DNA of 64,000 nucleotides from Winogradskyella sp. (GTDB taxonomy: Bacteria; Bacteroidota; Bacteroidia; Flavobacteriales; Flavobacteriaceae): positions 1 through 64,000 of the forward strand of contig NZ_JABSST010000003.1 in assembly GCF_013213975.1 (NCBI RefSeq), given 5' to 3'. The translations under genes and the position numbers were made by a program. The notes beneath the pieces were generated by a model. It ran no database searches. It was given only the letters and a program-made list of their open reading frames with translations, and was not told the origin of the DNA. Below, in pieces: positions 59,150 through 64,000 of this stretch (within the stretch, counting starts at the first letter, position 1; every line of letters begins with the position of its first letter).

Positions 59150-61981
59150 ATGAGAATTTTAGCATTTATTGGGTTGTTACTTTTAGCTGGAAATGTATCA
59201 GCGCAAAAAAAAGTTATGGAACATGACGACAAGGGTCTGTGGAATAGAATACGTAATGTTAATATTTCTAATTCTGGAGACCATGTACTCTACAGTATTG
59301 GTCCAGAGGAAAAAGACCAAACACTCACATTACTAAAAACCTCTGGAGAAAAGGTAATGGCTTATCCAAGAAGTAAAGGTGGTCGTTTTACATTCGATTC
59401 TAAATACGTTGTACTTTCAGCTAATGCTTATAAAGACAGTATCCTTGAGATGAAACGTAAAAAGGTTAAGAAAAAGGATATGCCAAAAGATACTTTGATC
59501 ATTTACGACATCACAAATAATACCTATAAAAAGATTCCAAGAATAAAGTCTTACAGAATACCAGAAAAATGGTCTGGTGTGGTGACTTATATGCTAGACA
59601 CACCAAAGCCAGCTAAAAAAGATAAGTCCAAATCTAAAAAGGATACTGCTCAAACTAAGAAGAAAGACACCATTAAAAAGGCTAAAAAGAAAGTTAAGAA
59701 GGTTTCAAAAGACAATGGTTATCATTTGGTCATTCAAAATTTAGAAAGTGGAGTAGAAGACACTCTAAAATATGTACACAACTATGCTATAGCAAAAGAA
59801 GGACGTCATTTAGTTTATGCGACCTCAGGTGAAGTAGATAGTCTTGGTGGTGGTGTTTACCATTATAATGTAGATAAAGCTACTAAAACCCCTCTATTAT
59901 CTAGCCATCACAAAACAAAGTATCCACAGCTTGGTATTTCAGATTCTGGAACGCGTGTTGGTTTTGTGGTCGATGCAGACTCTACTAAAAGTCTAATTAA
60001 AATGCCTAAACTATATGCTTGGAATTTGGGCGATGACAGCGCTAAAATGATTGTAGATTCTGAAACTAATGGCACTGATATGTTAGTTTCTAAAGATGCC
60101 AGATTACGCTTTTCAGAAAATGAGAATCGCCTATTCTTTGGATTACGCACGCAACCCATAGTGCAAGATACAACCCTTCTCAAAGAAGAAATTGTGAATG
60201 TAGAAGTATGGACTTATGATGAACCACGATTGTACACAGTGCAAGAATTGGATGTAAATGACGATAAGAAGAAGTCTTATTTAAGTTTGTACGATTTCTC
60301 AAAAAATAAAATGATTCAGGTTGCAGATACGTCATATGATTTGTCTCGTACTGGAGATGAAGGAAATAGTGACTATGCCGTTGTTGGTAACCAAACACCC
60401 TATTTATTACAAAGCCAATGGACCGCTCAGCGGCCAATGGACATGCAACGTGTAAATTTAAATACTGGTGAGCGTAGTGCTATTGCAACTAAAGTGTATG
60501 GTGGCAGTTCTATAAGTCCAAAAGGCAATTATATGTATGGCTACAGTAGAAAAGATAGCACATGGTTCACCTATAACTTAAAGACCTTAAAGTATACCGC
60601 TTTAACCAAAGGACGTCAATTCTACAACGAGTTACATGACTATCCAGATGATCCGTACAGTTATGGTTCAGCAGGATGGACCGAAGATGATGCCAAATTC
60701 TTAATCTATGACCGTTATGATATTTGGGCTTTTGATCCTGATACAGGTACTTCAGAAAATCTTACAAATGGAAGAGCCTCACAAACACGTTATCGTTATA
60801 TAAGATTAGATAGAGAAGAGCGCAGTATTTCTAATAGTGAAGCTTGGATGCTGAGCACCTTTAATGAAAATAATAAGTATGGTGGTGCAGCGAGTTACGA
60901 TCCAAAAAGAAAAACCAAAAAGGAACTTATTGAAGGACCATTTTCTTATGAAATTTTTTGGATGGCCCAGGATGATAAAAAGAACCGTTTATTGTTTACA
61001 AGACAATCGTTTACAGATTTCCCTAATCTTTGGTCTACAACAACAAGCTTTAAATCACCAAAGCAAATCACAGATGCAAATCCACAGCAAAGTGATTACA
61101 ATTGGGGAACGGCAGAAATGGTAGAGTGGACGTCTCTTGATGGTAAGCCACTGCGTGGCATGCTTATTAAACCAGAGAATTTTGATCCTAACAAAAAATA
61201 CCCGATGATCGTGAACTTCTACGAAAAAAGTTCAGATGGTTTGTATCGTCATCGTGCCCCAAGTTATGGACGCAGTACCATTAACTATCCATTTTATGCG
61301 AGTAGAGGCTATGTGATCTTTAATCCAGATGTTTACTACAGAGATGGATATCCTGGTGAAAGTGCTTTTAATTGTGTAATTCCAGGTATTACAATGCTTA
61401 TTGAACAAGGGTTTATAGACAAGGATAATATTGGAGTACAAGGCCATAGTTGGGGAGGCTATCAGATAGCATATTTAGTCACCAAAACCGATATCTTTAA
61501 AGCTGCTGAATCAGGAGCACCTGTGGCTAATATGATAAGTGCTTATGGCGGTATTAGATGGTGGACAGGATTGAGTCGTCAGTTCCAATACGAACACACA
61601 CAGAGTAGAATAGGAGGGACTCCTTGGGAATACCCTCAGCGTTATATTGAGAATTCACCAATATTTAATATCGATAAGATCAATACACCATTACTGATAA
61701 TGCATAATGACGCCGATGGTCATGTGCCATGGTATCAAGGTATTGAGTTTTTTGTGAGTTTAAGACGTTTAGGTAAGCCATCATGGTTCTTAAACTACAA
61801 TGATGAGCCACACTGGCCATTAAAATGGCAAAACCGCATAGATTTTAATATTCGTATGGCGCAATTCTTTGATCATTATTTAAAAGGAGATCCTAAACCG
61901 GTTTGGATGGATGGTGGAGTACCAGCCTTAGAAAAAGGAATCCATCAAGGTTTGGAATATGTTGAAGGAGATGAGGATTAA
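59150..61981 (+). CDS. S9 family prolyl oligopeptidase-type peptidase
   Basis: VQGHSWGGYQIAYLVTKT nucleophile elbow, MHNDADGHVPWYQGIEFF, NDEPHWPLKW. Confidence 0.92.
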   Translation: MRILAFIGLLLLAGNVSAQKKVMEHDDKGLWNRIRNVNISNSGDHVLYSIGPEEKDQTLTLLKTSGEKVMAYPRSKGGRFTFDSKYVVLSANAYKDSILEMKRKKVKKKDMPKDTLIIYDITNNTYKKIPRIKSYRIPEKWSGVVTYMLDTPKPAKKDKSKSKKDTAQTKKKDTIKKAKKKVKKVSKDNGYHLVIQNLESGVEDTLKYVHNYAIAKEGRHLVYATSGEVDSLGGGVYHYNVDKATKTPLLSSHHKTKYPQLGISDSGTRVGFVVDADSTKSLIKMPKLYAWNLGDDSAKMIVDSETNGTDMLVSKDARLRFSENENRLFFGLRTQPIVQDTTLLKEEIVNVEVWTYDEPRLYTVQELDVNDDKKKSYLSLYDFSKNKMIQVADTSYDLSRTGDEGNSDYAVVGNQTPYLLQSQWTAQRPMDMQRVNLNTGERSAIATKVYGGSSISPKGNYMYGYSRKDSTWFTYNLKTLKYTALTKGRQFYNELHDYPDDPYSYGSAGWTEDDAKFLIYDRYDIWAFDPDTGTSENLTNGRASQTRYRYIRLDREERSISNSEAWMLSTFNENNKYGGAASYDPKRKTKKELIEGPFSYEIFWMAQDDKKNRLLFTRQSFTDFPNLWSTTTSFKSPKQITDANPQQSDYNWGTAEMVEWTSLDGKPLRGMLIKPENFDPNKKYPMIVNFYEKSSDGLYRHRAPSYGRSTINYPFYASRGYVIFNPDVYYRDGYPGESAFNCVIPGITMLIEQGFIDKDNIGVQGHSWGGYQIAYLVTKTDIFKAAESGAPVANMISAYGGIRWWTGLSRQFQYEHTQSRIGGTPWEYPQRYIENSPIFNIDKINTPLLIMHNDADGHVPWYQGIEFFVSLRRLGKPSWFLNYNDEPHWPLKWQNRIDFNIRMAQFFDHYLKGDPKPVWMDGGVPALEKGIHQGLEYVEGDED

Positions 61982-61998
61982 AAAAGAGATTTAAAAAA

Positions 61999-63717
61999 TT
62001 GATCATGAAAATCAACAAATTATTCGTTTCTACTATTGTTTTAATCGCAGCAATTGTCGTTTCTTTAAACCTACAAGCACAGGACAGAATTACAGGTAAA
62101 TCTTTTGCAACAAGATCAGAGGTACTAGGACAAAATGGAATGGTCGCAACCAGTCATCCTTTAGCAACCCAAATTGGACTTGATATATTAAAAAGTGGCG
62201 GAAATGCTATTGATGCTGCTATTGCAGCTAATGCAGCACTTGGTCTAATGGAACCAACAGGATGTGGTATTGGAGGCGATTTATTTGCTATTGTTTGGGA
62301 CTCTAAAACTCAGAAATTATATGGATTAAATGCAAGCGGTCGTTCTCCAAAAAGCTTAACTTTAGAGTATTTCGAAGAAAAGGGAATTACTAAAATACCG
62401 TCATTAGGACCGCTACCCGTGAGTGTTCCTGGAGCGGTAGATGGGTGGTTCGAATTGCACAAAAAATTTGGATCCAAACCAATGACTGAAATTCTTGAGC
62501 CAGCAATAGATTATGCTGAAAAAGGCTTTCCATTAACTGAGCTTATTGCTTGGTATTTACAACGAAGCGTGCCTTATTACAAGGATCAAGGTTATCCAAA
62601 CATCGAGGATACTTATATTAATCAAAACAATGGAAAGCTTCCAAATGAAGGTGAAATCTACAAAAATCCCTATTTGGCAAATACCTACAAATTGATTGCT
62701 CAAGATGGACGTGATGCCTTTTACAAGGGTAAAATAGCTAAAATAATTAGTGACTTTATAAAAGAACAAGGGGGTTTTCTTTCTGCTAAAGATCTCGCAA
62801 ATCATAAATCGGAATGGGTAGAACCAGTATCCATTAATTATCGGGGTTATGATGTATGGGAATTACCACCAAATGGCCAAGGTATAGCTGCTTTACAAAT
62901 GTTACAGATATTAAAAGGTTATGATTTTTCTAATATCGAATTTGGTAGTACTGAACACTTACACTTGTTCACCGAGGCTAAAAAGCTGGCGTTTGAAGAT
63001 AGAGCAAAATATTACGCCGATATGGATTTCTTTGACGTACCAGTAGAAGAACTACTGTCAGAAGAATATGCCATTAATAGACGTAAGCTAATAGGTAAAC
63101 GTGCGGGCAGGTATTCTGCAGGTGAGATTTCAGCAGGCGAAACTATTTATATGACTGTCGCTGATAAAGAAGGAAACATGATTTCGTTAATACAAAGCAA
63201 TTACAGAGGAATGGGTTCTGCAATGGTACCACCAAAACTCGGGTTCATGTTACAAGATAGAGGTGAGTTGTTTAGTCTAAAGCGAGGTCAAGCAAATACT
63301 TATGAACCTGGCAAGCGTCCCTTCCATACTATAATACCTGCATTCATTACTAAGGATGGACAACCATTTGTAAGTTTTGGTGTTATGGGTGGCGACTTTC
63401 AACCTATGGGACACACTCAAATTGTCATGAATTTAATAGATTTTGGTATGAATTTACAAGAAGCAGGCGATGCGCCACGATGGGATCATACCGGTGAAGC
63501 TAGCCCGTTGGGAGCAATTACGACATCAACTGGAACTTTAAGAACTGAATCTGGAATTTCGTATGAGACTATTAGAGGCCTTATGGGTCTAGGACATCGT
63601 GTAGGAACCGCAAGGGGAGTATATGGAGGTTACCAAGCCATACTCTGGAATGCTAAAAACAAAGTATACCATGGAGCCTCTGAAAGTCGTAAAGATGGTC
63701 AGGCAGCTGGTTATTGA
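61999..63717 (+). CDS. ggt: Gamma-glutamyltransferase
   Basis: MVATSHPLATQIGLDILKSGGNAIDAAIAANAALGLMEPTGCGIGGDLFAIVWD; catalytic-region motif AGETIYMTVADKEGNMISLIQSNYRGMGS. Confidence 0.92.
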   Translation: MIMKINKLFVSTIVLIAAIVVSLNLQAQDRITGKSFATRSEVLGQNGMVATSHPLATQIGLDILKSGGNAIDAAIAANAALGLMEPTGCGIGGDLFAIVWDSKTQKLYGLNASGRSPKSLTLEYFEEKGITKIPSLGPLPVSVPGAVDGWFELHKKFGSKPMTEILEPAIDYAEKGFPLTELIAWYLQRSVPYYKDQGYPNIEDTYINQNNGKLPNEGEIYKNPYLANTYKLIAQDGRDAFYKGKIAKIISDFIKEQGGFLSAKDLANHKSEWVEPVSINYRGYDVWELPPNGQGIAALQMLQILKGYDFSNIEFGSTEHLHLFTEAKKLAFEDRAKYYADMDFFDVPVEELLSEEYAINRRKLIGKRAGRYSAGEISAGETIYMTVADKEGNMISLIQSNYRGMGSAMVPPKLGFMLQDRGELFSLKRGQANTYEPGKRPFHTIIPAFITKDGQPFVSFGVMGGDFQPMGHTQIVMNLIDFGMNLQEAGDAPRWDHTGEASPLGAITTSTGTLRTESGISYETIRGLMGLGHRVGTARGVYGGYQAILWNAKNKVYHGASESRKDGQAAGY

Positions 63718-63735
63718 TTTATATGACTGAATTTA

Positions 63736-64000
63736 ATGATAAAATCCAACCATAAAAGAAGCTTCCTTGATCATATACCGCATGCAATAACTTTATTGTT
63801 TGTAATTATCCTTGTTGTTACAGGATTAACGTACATCATTCCTGCTGGCACTTACGAACGTGTGTTACTTGAAGGGAGAAATGCAGTGGTTCCTGGATCT
63901 TACAAAACCATAACATCCACACCGATTAGTTTCTTAGACATGTTTAGAGCCATTCCACTTGGATTTAAGACAGCAGCAGAAGTTATTTTTATTGTTTTCG
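63736..64000 (+). CDS. YfcC-like C4-dicarboxylate/basic amino acid carrier (truncated by window edge)
   Basis: MIKSNHKRSFLDHIPHAITLLFVIILVVTGLTYIIPAGTYERVLLEGRNAVVPGSYKTITSTPISFLDMFRAIPLGF. Confidence 0.75.
   Translation, partial: MIKSNHKRSFLDHIPHAITLLFVIILVVTGLTYIIPAGTYERVLLEGRNAVVPGSYKTITSTPISFLDMFRAIPLGFKTAAEVIFIVF

Noticed and set aside
1-64000. Search for tRNA, rRNA and transposase genes
   Set aside because: No TpsiC-like GGTTCGAATCC motif, rRNA-like stretch or transposase DDE/HUH signature was found by eye; a tRNAscan/Infernal run would be decisive.

Overview
This is an AT-rich chromosomal window from a member of the Bacteroidota, most likely Flavobacteriia. The clade call rests on type IX secretion (T9SS) sorting domains, SprB-like repeats, PorP/SprF proteins and gene content. 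Most genes are housekeeping or metabolic: yebC, phhB-like, gcvT, aroC, gltP-like, a MutS2-like protein, ung, a SUI1-family factor, a fused 2-oxoacid dehydrogenase E1, ggt and an S9 peptidase. There is also a large gliding/adhesin-type T9SS locus at about 40.1-55.4 kb. I saw no rRNA, tRNA, CRISPR array or transposase. The best candidate for an under-described system is a glutamate-themed operon at 9067-13857: a DAACS symporter, a GshB-like ATP-grasp ligase, a TerB-like protein, an N-formylglutamate amidohydrolase-like protein, and a DUF1704/QEGLA metallopeptidase related to eukaryotic tubulin carboxypeptidases. Other notable signals are:
- two arrays of exactly 20-bp-phased direct repeats upstream of neighbouring genes;
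- a TTGCAAC-N3-GTTGCAA dyad found twice just upstream of start codons, once at an HMA/DUF6702/HupE operon;
- premature in-frame stops in the E1 gene, in a PorP/SprF-SPOR gene and in a small gene after yceI;
- an ExbD with a CxxCH motif, an orphan Tsp N-terminal domain, tandem MRTL micropeptides, and a structured noncoding region after the QEGLA gene.
All calls are by eye from the sequence and supplied ORFs; no database search was run.
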